Source of the DNA: JAGOTP01 sp964598725
GTDB lineage: Bacteria > Patescibacteriota > Patescibacteriia > 2-12-FULL-60-25
Reading direction: 5' to 3'
Assembly (NCBI GenBank): GCA_964598725.1
Contig: CAZRCW010000001.1
Location: forward strand, 806,001-870,000
Length of the DNA: 64,000 nt
The notes beneath the pieces are model-generated. The model made no database searches, was not told where the DNA came from, and was given only the letters and a program-made list of their open reading frames with translations. Shown here piece by piece: positions 1-8,696 of the stretch (the stretch's first letter is position 1; every line of letters begins with the position of its first letter). The translations under genes were made by a program, and so were the position numbers.

Positions 1-759
1 ATTCTCACTCCCGAAAACCTCATCCATCAAATTACGGATCAGGTGTACGTTTTCGTCAGAAATTTGCACGAAACACGAGCCGCTCTCGGTCAATAATTCT
101 CGCGCCGAGACCAAACGATCCCTGAGATACGTGAGATATGAATGAATTCCTAGTTCCCACGTATCACGAAATGCCTTAATCTGCTCTGGTTGTCGTACAA
201 AGTCATCAATTTTATTATCTTTCACGTCACGCTTACGGGTCGAAACCTGCCAGTTACTTCCAAATTTAATCCCATACGGCGGATCGATATAAACGCACTG
301 CACGCGCCCACGCATACCCTCTTTTTCGAGCAAGCTGTTCATGACAATCAAACTGTCACCAAGGATCATCCGATTTTGCCATTTATCTTCATGCTCATAA
401 AAACCAACCATCTTGTTGTACTGGTCAGCCGCTGTGTCGCCAAAGAGAGATTGCTGTTGCAATGATCCTGCATTCTCGTCTTTTAATTTTGCGATAATAG
501 CTTCAGGTGCAATTTTTTCTTGAACGTAAATAGGAACTGTACTCACGCCAAATTCAGCGCCACGTTCTTCTTTCCCCGCCCAAACCAATTTCGGATCAAG
601 AGAAGGGTCATATTGATAGACCTTTTTCACGGGCCGACGATCACGTGCGGGCAACAACGCCGACTCTTCTTGAGTCGGAATACGTTTGCGCGTCTCATCG
701 TGCTTATACGATGAGACGGAGGCGGCGGAAACGGGTGGGGCGATCTTTTTACGTGGCAT
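1..759 (-). CDS. mod: Type III restriction-modification DNA methyltransferase (Mod), 3' part beyond window
   Basis: The frame stays open from an ATG at 757-759 to the window edge (253 codons), so the C-terminus is missing. A YIDPPYGIKFGS stretch at about residues 157-168 carries the DPPY catalytic motif of adenine-N6 methyltransferases. It is preceded by NRMILGDSLIVMNSL, as in beta-class Mod proteins of type III systems. The enzyme would methylate adenine in the recognition site and supply sequence specificity to Res. It lies 11 bp downstream of the res gene and is probably co-transcribed; mod more often precedes res. The first 100 residues look like a low-complexity linker. Family assignment is firm; recognition sequence cannot be read. 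Confidence 0.9.
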   Translation of the reverse strand, partial: MPRKKIAPPVSAASVSSYKHDETRKRIPTQEESALLPARDRRPVKKVYQYDPSLDPKLVWAGKEERGAEFGVSTVPIYVQEKIAPEAIIAKLKDENAGSLQQQSLFGDTAADQYNKMVGFYEHEDKWQNRMILGDSLIVMNSLLEKEGMRGRVQCVYIDPPYGIKFGSNWQVSTRKRDVKDNKIDDFVRQPEQIKAFRDTWELGIHSYLTYLRDRLVSARELLTESGSCFVQISDENVHLIRNLMDEVFGSEN

Positions 760-770
760 AATGGGTGGGA

Positions 771-3725
771 TTATTTGATACTCTCAAAGCCGAGTTCAAT
801 TCCAGCGCGGATTAGTTGTTCGGTCTCATGTATATCTTGGATTTCGATAAAAGCCCATTTCCCGAACTCGCCGTTATTATTCACAGACGGAACCCACAGC
901 TCACGTGCAGTCTTTGTCTTCAGCACTTTTTTGTCGTCTTTCTTGCCCGTTACTTCGATCAGGAGGTTGATATTTTCTTGATCTGGCGTGACGAGACGGA
1001 CGATGAAGTCCGGCACGTACGCATGATTGTTACCACGATACTCATAGGGGATAGTAAAGCCAAGATTCTGGTTTTTCACATATGCAAGAACCTCGGGCAT
1101 GCGCTCCAATTTCTTGGCGACACCTTGTTCCCATTCCTCCGTATCGGCAACGACATAGTTCACATGACTTTTCACAGTATCAGCAACGGGTTTCGTCGTG
1201 AGAAAATCGACGTAGCGTGTCGATCCAACCTTATCGAACTGAGCCAGTACAGGTAAGACCTTCTTCACGCCGGATTGTTCGACATTCTCTTTCACGATCG
1301 CTTGCTGAATCTTTGTCTGCGCTCCGGTGAAGTATTCGCCGACACTGAGATATCCGATGACCATGCGGTCCTTGAGGGTGATCCAGCTTTTAACATATTC
1401 CTCAACGATCCTGTGGAGTTGCGGATAAAGCCAATACTTAGGCTCACCATCAGCGTCTTTGTAGTAGCTTCGAAGCAACCCTTCCGCGAGTCGGGTAATA
1501 ACCTCTCCTTCGCGTCGCTCCTTGATCATGTCCATCGATTCAACTGCTTCTTCACCGATAGCCCCACGAGAACGAACTTCCGTCGGTTCATTTTCGATCA
1601 CGGTTCGGGAATCATCCGTAAATTTTGCTGCCAACTTGCGTTCGTTGATCTCGTATCGATATCCTTCAACGCGCGGAAACGTGATTTCGTATTTCGATCG
1701 GTCTTGCATCGCATAGACGCGATGAATAACTTTAGGCGGCTGTGTCGTTGTGTCACCGCTTGTCCGTAAGAAGCTGAAGGGTACCCCATAGACTTCGGCA
1801 TATTCAGGAGAGAACAATCCGTCCTCTCCAACACTGTAGTCTACGCGTCGTAGCGCTCGACCAACAACCTGTTCACACAAGAGTTGGGTTGAAAATGCGC
1901 GGATACCAAGAATGTGCGTCACTGTGTTCACATCCCATCCTTCCGTCAGCATTGAGACGCTTACAACACATTTGATGCTCTCACCAAGCTTGCCCGGCTT
2001 TCCGACCGTGTTCATGACTTCGCGTAACAACTCCTCTTCCGTCGGTTCATCGCGTCCCGGGAAACGGCGCACGTAGTCTCTTTTAAAATCCTCAATCTCC
2101 CGTTTAAAAATCTCCTTGAATTCTGTGCTTATTTTTTCGCCACTTTCAATTTGAGCGCTATCAATTAAGAGCGTGCTTGGCTTTTGTAACAAGTTCACAC
2201 CGTCTTCGTTGCGGAAGACATCAAGGTTACCTTTCTCAATCTTGATATTACCTAAGCTTGTTTCGCGCTCGTAGCCCGCGATCCACCGATACACCATTTC
2301 AGAAACGGACGTGTTATTACACACCACGATCATGACCGGAGGCATCACGGCTGGATTTTGTCTTTTTGCCTCGACATATCGCGCATAATATTTTTCGTAG
2401 TTTCGATATAACGAAAGTAGCGCTTCCTCGAGCTTAGTTGGGAGCGTAATCGTATTCAAGTCATAATCTCCCGTCTTCTTTCCCTTCTTCGGCAGCGCGT
2501 CTTTTAGATGCAACCACAAATTTCGGAACTCTGGTTCAGCGTTTGTCGTGTCCGTTTCAACTGGGAGACGTGGGATCTTAACGATTCCAGACTCAAGCGC
2601 ATCGAGGAGCGAAAAATCAGAAATCACCCATGGAAATAGCTCGCCCTCTTCATAACCAGAGCCGCGTAAAAAGTATGGCGTTGCTGAAAGATCAATTACG
2701 GCGTTCACCGTCAAACGCTTTGCAAGCGATTCAATACCGCTTATCCAGACGCGTGCCGCTTCATTATTTTCATCTGCTTCTCTGCGCTCTTCTCCAGATA
2801 ATTTTTCCATCCCCGGTCGTTCTCGATAGCAGTGGTGCGCTTCATCGTTAATGACGAGCACACGCGACTTATTGATGACGCTTTTGAATACACGATTCAC
2901 CATCGCGCTTGGCGTCTCTTTGAGAACGGCTTCGTTAATCAGGCCCGCTTCCTTAATGACTGATCCGATTTGATATCGGGGATTCTGACGTGGTTCGAGC
3001 TGATGGAAGTTAATAACATGGACAATCGCCTGCTGAAGCTGCTCAAAGTCTTGATGTGAAACGATATCACGCTGGCGATAATAGTTATTCGGATCATTTG
3101 GCTGAAGGACGTTCAAGCGATCTCGGATCGTAATGCCTGGGGCGATAATGACGAATGCGTCCGTAAAACGGGTATCCTGCGGATACCGAATCTTATTCAA
3201 AGTATTATAAGCAATGACCATCGCCATGACGACGGTCTTACCCGAACCCGTCGCCATTTTAAGAGCTAAACGATATAAGCCAGGGTTTGCATCCGTATTC
3301 GCCTTTTTCAGATCATTAATTACCCACGCTTCGCCAGCGCGCTCTGCGACTTCGGTAACCCACATGAGCGTCTCGAGCGCTTCAATCTGACAAAAGAAAA
3401 GTTTGTTTTCGCGTTCTGAATCACTCCAATACAAAAGAAGGTCGCGCGAAACCTTTGTAAGCCCCGGATAACCCTGCGATCTCCATTCGCTGATACATGC
3501 GCGAAGCTTATTAACGAATTCGTTTTCGCGTTGGAACTCTGTTCCGTACGCTCCTTCGGCAAGGATTTGATCCTCCTGCGAACTCCTTGTCTTTGCGCGG
3601 GGAACGGGAATATAAAGCGTACTCGAGCGACGACCTTCGAGAACCTGATCAGTCAATCCTCTATCGTCAGAGGAGAAATGACGTGCAGGTTCTAGATATG
3701 GGGAATTAAGAATGGGTGATTCCAT
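771..3725 (-). CDS. res: Type III restriction endonuclease subunit Res
   Basis: 984 residues, usual length for type III Res. ATP-dependent helicase/translocase that cuts when complexed with Mod. Walker A (ATGSGKT) is near residues 158-164 and Walker B is DEAHH near 294. Later helicase motifs include SMLTEGWDVNTV and a QVVGRALRR arginine-finger motif. The C-terminal nuclease has a PD-(D/E)xK signature: PDFIV near 905, then LIEVTGKK near 925. All visible catalytic residues are intact, so the system may be active. The ATG at 3725 follows an A/T-rich stretch only a few bases upstream and has no Shine-Dalgarno sequence, as for other native genes here. A SNF2-like helicase is less likely given the neighbouring Mod. 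Confidence 0.92.
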   Translation of the reverse strand: MESPILNSPYLEPARHFSSDDRGLTDQVLEGRRSSTLYIPVPRAKTRSSQEDQILAEGAYGTEFQRENEFVNKLRACISEWRSQGYPGLTKVSRDLLLYWSDSERENKLFFCQIEALETLMWVTEVAERAGEAWVINDLKKANTDANPGLYRLALKMATGSGKTVVMAMVIAYNTLNKIRYPQDTRFTDAFVIIAPGITIRDRLNVLQPNDPNNYYRQRDIVSHQDFEQLQQAIVHVINFHQLEPRQNPRYQIGSVIKEAGLINEAVLKETPSAMVNRVFKSVINKSRVLVINDEAHHCYRERPGMEKLSGEERREADENNEAARVWISGIESLAKRLTVNAVIDLSATPYFLRGSGYEEGELFPWVISDFSLLDALESGIVKIPRLPVETDTTNAEPEFRNLWLHLKDALPKKGKKTGDYDLNTITLPTKLEEALLSLYRNYEKYYARYVEAKRQNPAVMPPVMIVVCNNTSVSEMVYRWIAGYERETSLGNIKIEKGNLDVFRNEDGVNLLQKPSTLLIDSAQIESGEKISTEFKEIFKREIEDFKRDYVRRFPGRDEPTEEELLREVMNTVGKPGKLGESIKCVVSVSMLTEGWDVNTVTHILGIRAFSTQLLCEQVVGRALRRVDYSVGEDGLFSPEYAEVYGVPFSFLRTSGDTTTQPPKVIHRVYAMQDRSKYEITFPRVEGYRYEINERKLAAKFTDDSRTVIENEPTEVRSRGAIGEEAVESMDMIKERREGEVITRLAEGLLRSYYKDADGEPKYWLYPQLHRIVEEYVKSWITLKDRMVIGYLSVGEYFTGAQTKIQQAIVKENVEQSGVKKVLPVLAQFDKVGSTRYVDFLTTKPVADTVKSHVNYVVADTEEWEQGVAKKLERMPEVLAYVKNQNLGFTIPYEYRGNNHAYVPDFIVRLVTPDQENINLLIEVTGKKDDKKVLKTKTARELWVPSVNNNGEFGKWAFIEIQDIHETEQLIRAGIELGFESIK

Positions 3726-4105
3726 ACGCGGATTCTTTAAATCAATCCAGCAAAAATACTGGGTTATGTCCTACAAGAGAATGCCCTAAATGCAGGCTTC
3801 TGACAACTATCCTAAAGAACCGTAATTATTCCATTTTTAGCGCATTTTGTGAGATCTGTACTAAACTTCATGCAGGGCTCAACGTTCGTTATACGTCTAT
3901 ATCTTCTCGACGGAATTATGGAGTGAAAATGATAAACCTTTACAGATAAGCAAGTTTCTCTATGCAGAACTAAATAAATCTACTACCTCACTTTTGTACA
4001 TCGAACTCATTATAAGCAATTCTGTTAATAGAACATAAGAATCTCTACAAATAAGTAGAGATTCTTATGTTACCGGTTACTACGACGACACTCTGACGAT
4101 AGCCA
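3726..4105. other. Intergenic gap upstream of res
   Basis: About 380 bp of A/T-rich sequence. It holds the presumed res promoter next to the res start and a perfect hairpin at 4033-4070. I see no convincing gene. A plus-strand reading frame with scattered CxxC pairs exists, but it starts inside res and has no start signals. Confidence 0.6.
4033..4070. terminator. Perfect 16-bp hairpin, probable terminator
   Basis: Arms 4033-4048 and 4055-4070 are exact reverse complements (ACATAAGAATCTCTAC) with a 6-nt AAATAA loop. It lies 36 bp beyond the stop of the minus-strand gene at 4106-4366. The stem is unusually A/T-rich and lacks a strong T run, so it could instead be the trace of a mobile element. 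Confidence 0.45.
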
Positions 4106-4366
4106 TTATCCAATCTCATCAATGGCAACATCAAACGAAATTTCAGGATGAGAAGACTGCATCAGCTCTTTCGCCTGCTCAACATGCTCTTCAAAAATGG
4201 AAACTGGGCACATAGAAACGGGACCTCTGATGGTCAAAAGCGCCTGAGTAGGAGATGAGGCCGTCAACTCCGTCTGACAACCGCAGGACTCAAACATATC
4301 AGTCACATTTTTCAAGGTTGCTGCATATTGCTCGGTTTCCGTTGGGGTGGCTTTGTTTTCTTCCAT
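4106..4366 (-). CDS. Small hypothetical protein (86 aa)
   Basis: Not recognised. 86 acidic residues starting MEENKATPTETEQYAA and containing ESCGCQTEL and GPVSMCPVSIFEEH. The three cysteines are not in a standard zinc-finger spacing. No signal peptide or membrane segment. Mixed alpha/beta composition and normal codon use suggest a real gene. It stands alone between res and a zinc-ribbon gene, and a hairpin follows at 4033-4070. Confidence 0.6.
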   Translation of the reverse strand: MEENKATPTETEQYAATLKNVTDMFESCGCQTELTASSPTQALLTIRGPVSMCPVSIFEEHVEQAKELMQSSHPEISFDVAIDEIG

Positions 4367-4593
4367 AAATCGTCATTATTAGTGAATCAATGGGGTGACA
4401 TAAACCATGGTCATGCCTCTCTCGAACGATCACGCTCTGTTAGCTTACGAGGCTAGTTCAGCCGTTCGGTCTGCTCATTTCTATCGTAAATCTTGACGAG
4501 TAACGCGTCAATCGAGTGGTCAACTCTGTCTTATTTTTATATCATCCTCATCTTGAGTTATCAGACTATGATCGAAACCACCTTCAGCCATCG

Positions 4594-4806
4594 CTAAGAT
4601 AGGAGTTCCCAAAATTCTGTTTCCGCTTCCTTATAATCTTCCGGCCCTTCCTCTGTTCCCGCCAAACAAAGTTCGCATGTCGTGAATAGAGCTCCCTCTT
4701 GAAACTCCTGCACGTACCCGCAGGGAACACACATATACATTCCATGCACGGGTACAATGTCGCCAATTTTATAGAGCGTTTTTGTAAGTAATCTTTCTTT
4801 CAACAT
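4594..4806 (-). CDS. Small zinc-ribbon protein (70 aa)
   Basis: 70 residues with two CxxC knuckles (CVPCGY, then CELCLAG) after a GDIVPVHGMYMC segment. This resembles small zinc-ribbon domains with the pattern GxYxCxxCG...CxxC. Likely binds one zinc ion; function unknown. A -10 box TATAAG (4813-4818) ends 6 nt before the ATG, so the mRNA is probably leaderless. It is divergent from the nrd operon, and the tandem operators at 4907-4954 lie between the two, so it could share NrdR control. Confidence 0.65.
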   Translation of the reverse strand: MLKERLLTKTLYKIGDIVPVHGMYMCVPCGYVQEFQEGALFTTCELCLAGTEEGPEDYKEAETEFWELLS

Positions 4807-4906
4807 AGGATTCTTATAGAAAATAAAAGGACTTATCCATTGCGATCCGGCATCTATTCAAACGCACAAAACGGTAAAAACTGACAGACAACCTCTTCTC
4901 CCACTA

Positions 4907-4922
4907 CTACTACATGTAGTGT
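4907..4922. promoter_or_regulatory. NrdR box 1 (operator)
   Basis: CTACTACATGTAGTGT is close to a perfect 16-bp palindrome (ACACTACATGTAGTGT) and resembles NrdR boxes, which have ACAC and GTGT outer ends around an A/T-rich or CATG-like core. Its centre lies 32 bp from that of box 2, the three-turn spacing typical of paired NrdR boxes, and it precedes nrdD-nrdG. Confidence 0.75.
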
Positions 4923-4938
4923 CATATTTCTATTTCAA

Positions 4939-4954
4939 CCACTACATGTTGTGG
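4939..4954. promoter_or_regulatory. NrdR box 2 (operator)
   Basis: CCACTACATGTTGTGG, an imperfect palindrome sharing the CACTACATGT core with box 1 and on the same helix face. Together they should bind the ATP-cone/zinc-ribbon repressor NrdR and repress the ribonucleotide reductase operon when dATP is high. The nrdR gene is not in this window. Confidence 0.75.
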
Positions 4955-4986
4955 ATAACCAAAAATAGGGGCTTGTCTCTCATCTC

Positions 4987-5014
4987 TTTACTCGCGCCTT
5001 CTTGAGGGTTATCT
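4987..5014 (+). promoter_or_regulatory. Promoter of the nrd operon
   Basis: -35 TTTACT (4987-4992), 16-bp spacer, -10 TTATCT (5009-5014). The expected transcript start near 5021 leaves only about 8 nt before the ATG at 5029, so translation is near-leaderless. It lies 33 bp downstream of NrdR box 2. Confidence 0.55.
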
Positions 5015-5028
5015 TGTGAAGACAGCCT

Positions 5029-5235
5029 ATGCCAAATTGCGTCACCGAGTATCGATGTAAATCATGTCATAAGCTGTTCTTCAAAGGACTACTCGTTGAA
5101 GGTTCGATCGAGGTAAAATGCAAGCACTGTCATGAGGTCAATACGATTCAAGCCACTCAATTCAATGAACTTTTATGCTTAACTAAGAATTGTCCCAACC
5201 GCGTCAGCTGGGATTCTCAAAAAGAATCCACCTAA
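5029..5235 (+). CDS. Com-like zinc-finger protein (68 aa)
   Basis: 68 residues with CKSCHKLFFKG...EVKCKHCHEVNTI. This is the two-knuckle arrangement of the Mu-type Com family, small zinc proteins that in phage Mu bind mom mRNA to allow translation. A second pair (LCLTKNCPNRVSW) follows. It is the first gene of the presumed NrdR-controlled unit, just before nrdD, so a role tied to nucleotide reduction or zinc is possible but unproven. No Shine-Dalgarno sequence. The Com resemblance is by motif only. Confidence 0.65.
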   Translation: MPNCVTEYRCKSCHKLFFKGLLVEGSIEVKCKHCHEVNTIQATQFNELLCLTKNCPNRVSWDSQKEST

Positions 5236-5308
5236 CATCCGTTCGATCCCCCACAGAAGCTCTCGAAGCTCACAGACCGTGAGTTTTTATTTTGTTCATT
5301 TTTTCTCT

Positions 5309-7441
5309 ATGACCACCTCATCCATGACTCTCCCCAACGTTCTGAAACGCGACGGACAAAAGGCTACCTTTGATAAAGAACGGATTTATAATGCCATTCG
5401 CTTAGCAGGAGAAACAACGGAGGAGCTGGGACTTCCAGAAGCTCGTCGTCTTACCGAAACGATTTTGCTATTTATTACCAAGCAAGCAAAAACTCGTAAC
5501 GAACTCTCCGTGGAAGAAATCCAAGACATCGTCGAGTTCACGCTCATGGCCTCCGGCTATTTCAAAACTGCCAAGAGCTATATCGTCTACCGCGAAAAAC
5601 GGATACAGGCGCGTGAAACAACCAAAGTGGCTATAGATGTCGATAAAACGATCAGCGAATACCTCAATCAGTCTGATTGGCGTGTAAACGAGAACGCCAA
5701 CCAAGGATATTCACTCGGTGGCATGATTTTGAATACCTCTGGCAAAATTACAGCAAACTATTGGTTAAGTTACATTTATCCAAAGGAAGTTCGCGAAGCG
5801 CATACCGAGGGAGATTTTCACCTTCATGATCTTGGGATGTTCTCAGGTTATTGCGCGGGCTGGAGTTTGCGCCAGCTCCTCGAAGAGGGGTTCAACGGGG
5901 TCGCGGGTAAAGTTGAATCTGATCCTCCCAAGCACTTTGAAACCGCTCTCGGACAGATGGTGAACTTTCTTGGAACGCTCCAAAACGAATGGGCGGGCGC
6001 ACAGGCATTTTCTTCATTCGATACCATGCTCGCTCCATACGCCAAACGGGACAAGCTCTCCTACGAACAGATTTACCAAGGCGTACAACAATTCGTCTTC
6101 AATCTGAATGTCCCGTCGCGCTGGGGCATGCAGACGCCATTTACAAACATCACCCTTGATTGGGTCGCGCCTGACGATCTGAAAGATAAGAAACCAATTA
6201 TCGCTGGAACAGAAGAGACGTTCACCTATGCCGACTGCCAGCCGGAAATGGACCTCATCAACAAAGCCTTTATCGAAATCATGACGAAAGGCGACCGCAA
6301 AGGACGTGTCTTTACCTTCCCGATTCCGACCTACAACATCACGAAAGACTTCAAGTGGGACACGGAAAATGCCAAGCTCTTGTTTGAGATGACGTCAAAA
6401 TACGGCATCCCTTACTTCCAGAACTTCATGAATTCCTCACTCAATCCGAGCGATGTCCGCAGTATGTGCTGCCGGTTACAACTTGATCTGCGCGTCTTAC
6501 GTGCTCGAGGTGGAGGTTTGTTCGGCTCAGCTGAAATGACAGGCAGTATCGGCGTTGTCACGATTAACCTTCCACGAATCGCCTACCTTGCAAAAACAAA
6601 AGCGAACTTCTTTGAACGACTTGGGAAACTCATGGACACAGCCAAAACCTCGCTTGAGATAAAGCGCAAGGTCGTCCAAGATAATATTGACCGAGGACTT
6701 CTCCCCTATACGAAGCGCTATCTTCCTTCGCTGCGCAACCACTTTTCAACGATTGGATTGAACGGCATGAATGAAGCCTGCTTGAACCTGTTAGGCGCGA
6801 ACCTTGGTTCGGAGGAAGGAACTGCCTTCGCTCATGAAGTTCTTGAGTTCATGCGAGACCGCCTCATTACGTACCAAGATGAAACCGGCACGCTCTACAA
6901 CCTTGAAGCAACCCCGGCAGAAGGCGTGACGTACCGCTTCGCCAAAGAGGACCAAGCCCGTTACCCCGGCATTATCCAAGCAGGTACATCGGATGCGCCG
7001 TATTACACCAACTCAACTCATCTTCCTGTTGGATACACGGACGATCCCCTCTCTGCGCTCGATCATCAAGACGCTCTCCAGACGAAATACACAGGAGGTA
7101 CTGTTCTTCACCTCTTCTTAGGTGAACGTGTACGCGATTGGAAGACGTGCGCAACGTTCGTGAAGAAAGTCGCAGAATCTTATCACTTGCCCTACTTTAC
7201 GATCACTCCGACCTTCAGCATCTGTCCAAAGCATGGCTATCTTACCGGAGAGATTCAGACCTGTCCGACGTGCGAATCAACCTGCGAAATCTGGTCGAGA
7301 ATCGTGGGCTACTTCCGTCCGGTCGATCAATGGAATAAAGGGAAAAAGAGCGAGTACAAAGAACGGAAAGAATACGTGGTTCAAACACAAACAGAAACTA
7401 CTACTCAGCAAGAACCGGAGTTAGCCTGCCAAATCGTATGA
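5309..7441 (+). CDS. nrdD: Anaerobic ribonucleoside-triphosphate reductase (class III)
   Basis: About 710 residues. Reduces ribonucleoside triphosphates to dNTPs without oxygen using a glycyl radical. An N-terminal ATP-cone starts at LPNVLKRDGQKATF, giving allosteric control. MCCRLQLD in mid-protein carries active-site cysteines. The C-terminus has a zinc site (CPKHGYL and CPTC) and the glycyl-radical loop RIVGYFRPV, so the enzyme appears complete. I chose the ATG at 5309 over the in-frame GTG at 5279, whose extra ten residues are hydrophobic and unlike the family; the ATG at 5324 is also possible. It overlaps nrdG by an ATGA junction. Tandem NrdR boxes lie upstream of the unit. Confidence 0.95.
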   Translation: MTTSSMTLPNVLKRDGQKATFDKERIYNAIRLAGETTEELGLPEARRLTETILLFITKQAKTRNELSVEEIQDIVEFTLMASGYFKTAKSYIVYREKRIQARETTKVAIDVDKTISEYLNQSDWRVNENANQGYSLGGMILNTSGKITANYWLSYIYPKEVREAHTEGDFHLHDLGMFSGYCAGWSLRQLLEEGFNGVAGKVESDPPKHFETALGQMVNFLGTLQNEWAGAQAFSSFDTMLAPYAKRDKLSYEQIYQGVQQFVFNLNVPSRWGMQTPFTNITLDWVAPDDLKDKKPIIAGTEETFTYADCQPEMDLINKAFIEIMTKGDRKGRVFTFPIPTYNITKDFKWDTENAKLLFEMTSKYGIPYFQNFMNSSLNPSDVRSMCCRLQLDLRVLRARGGGLFGSAEMTGSIGVVTINLPRIAYLAKTKANFFERLGKLMDTAKTSLEIKRKVVQDNIDRGLLPYTKRYLPSLRNHFSTIGLNGMNEACLNLLGANLGSEEGTAFAHEVLEFMRDRLITYQDETGTLYNLEATPAEGVTYRFAKEDQARYPGIIQAGTSDAPYYTNSTHLPVGYTDDPLSALDHQDALQTKYTGGTVLHLFLGERVRDWKTCATFVKKVAESYHLPYFTITPTFSICPKHGYLTGEIQTCPTCESTCEIWSRIVGYFRPVDQWNKGKKSEYKERKEYVVQTQTETTTQQEPELACQIV

Positions 7442-8139
7442 TTATTTCCGGCTTCCAACCTCTCAGCCTGCTCGATTACCCAGGGATCATTTCCTCGATT
7501 ATTTTTACTCAAGGCTGTCCGTTTCGATGTGTCTACTGCCACAACCCTGAACTCATTCCGGCACAAACAGCGGATCCTGACAAAGCACTCAAAGAAGAAA
7601 GCATCCTTGAACAGCTTAACCGACGGAAACACATCGTGGAGGGCGTCTGCATCACGGGAGGAGAACCTACAGTCCACGCTGATCTTCCTGAATTCATCAA
7701 AAAAGTGAAGCGCTTAGGCATGCTCGTGAAGCTCGATACGAATGGGCTCACTCCGCGCATGATTGAAAAGCTTATCAAAGAACGATTAGTCGATTTCTTC
7801 GCCATGGACCTCAAGCACACATGGGAGCGTTATTCAGAAGTTATTGGAATCAACCAAAAGAACGTGATCGACAACTGTCGAGAAACGTTTCGCCTGATTC
7901 AAGAGTCTTCCGTTCCCCATGAGTTCCGCACGACAGTCTATTCAGGTTTTCATAGAAAAGAAGATCTAGAAGAGATCGCGGGACAGTTGCGCGAGGGAGA
8001 GCGTTATGCCCTGCAGGAGATCCGATATGGGAAAACGTTGAATCCTACATTGGCGCGGACGCAACCGCTCGATCTTGAAACGGTCGCCAATAGCATCCGA
8101 AGCAAGCATCCACTATTACAGGTGGAAGTAAGATGTTAA
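7438..8139 (+). CDS. nrdG: Anaerobic ribonucleotide reductase activating protein (radical SAM)
   Basis: 233 residues. A CxxxCxxC cluster (CPFRCVYC, Cys27/31/34) binds the 4Fe-4S cluster that cleaves S-adenosylmethionine and installs the glycyl radical on NrdD. GGEPTVHADLPEF is the radical-SAM GGE motif. It starts inside the nrdD stop codon (ATGA), so it is translationally coupled. The longer form (about 230 rather than 155 aa) resembles the NrdG2-type activases. Confidence 0.93.
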   Translation: MIISGFQPLSLLDYPGIISSIIFTQGCPFRCVYCHNPELIPAQTADPDKALKEESILEQLNRRKHIVEGVCITGGEPTVHADLPEFIKKVKRLGMLVKLDTNGLTPRMIEKLIKERLVDFFAMDLKHTWERYSEVIGINQKNVIDNCRETFRLIQESSVPHEFRTTVYSGFHRKEDLEEIAGQLREGERYALQEIRYGKTLNPTLARTQPLDLETVANSIRSKHPLLQVEVRC

Positions 8140-8157
8140 TAATAGGAACATTCACAT

Positions 8158-8694
8158 ATGAACCTATCACGTCTTTTGCCCCATACTCTTTTCGTCCCAT
8201 TCGCCATACAGGCCATCCTTGCATATGAGTGGCTGTCTGGCGGTTGGGAGAAAGTTCGCGGAGGACAATTTGTACTGAATATCGGAAAGACACTCACCCG
8301 CTTTGAGACTGGTAACCCGCATGAATGGTATGTTGGTTCCATCTTAGGCATTGCGAAAACTCATCCAGTCATATTCGGCACGCTCGTACAATGGGGTGAA
8401 GTGTTTACAGGGATAGGATTGCTCGTGGCTCTCGTTCTGTACGTGCTCAGCAAGCAACAATCATCCAAAAATCTTGCACGTTTCATAGCGGTAGCAGCGC
8501 TCCTGGGAGGAGCGTTCATGAATCTGAATTTCTACTTTGCCACCGGATGGACCAGTCCGAGCACAGGAGGGCTGAATGCGCTTATGTTTTGGGTGCAAGT
8601 CGTATTACTATTCACTTGGGTGGCTGTAGCTTGTAAAGATGAAAAGAAGGCTGAGAAACGGGTGTGGAACTTACTTTGTAGACAAAAAATGTAG
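8158..8694 (+). CDS. DoxX/DoxD-like integral membrane protein
   Basis: 178 residues with about four membrane segments. The pattern (a first helix ending AYEWLSGGWEKVRGGQF, a later GLLVALVLYVL helix, then NLNFYFATGW) matches DoxX/DoxD-like proteins related to the small subunit of thiosulfate:quinone oxidoreductase. No catalytic residues can be assigned. It follows nrdG by 18 bp and its 3' end meets the convergent T4SS operon. The family is moderately sure; the substrate is unknown. Confidence 0.65.
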   Translation: MNLSRLLPHTLFVPFAIQAILAYEWLSGGWEKVRGGQFVLNIGKTLTRFETGNPHEWYVGSILGIAKTHPVIFGTLVQWGEVFTGIGLLVALVLYVLSKQQSSKNLARFIAVAALLGGAFMNLNFYFATGWTSPSTGGLNALMFWVQVVLLFTWVAVACKDEKKAEKRVWNLLCRQKM

Positions 8695-8696
8695 TA

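Noticed and set aside
3716..3949. Plus-strand reading frame with CxxC pairs overlapping the res start
   Set aside because: Begins inside res, no ribosome site or promoter, and the cysteine spacing fits no known zinc finger; likely chance.
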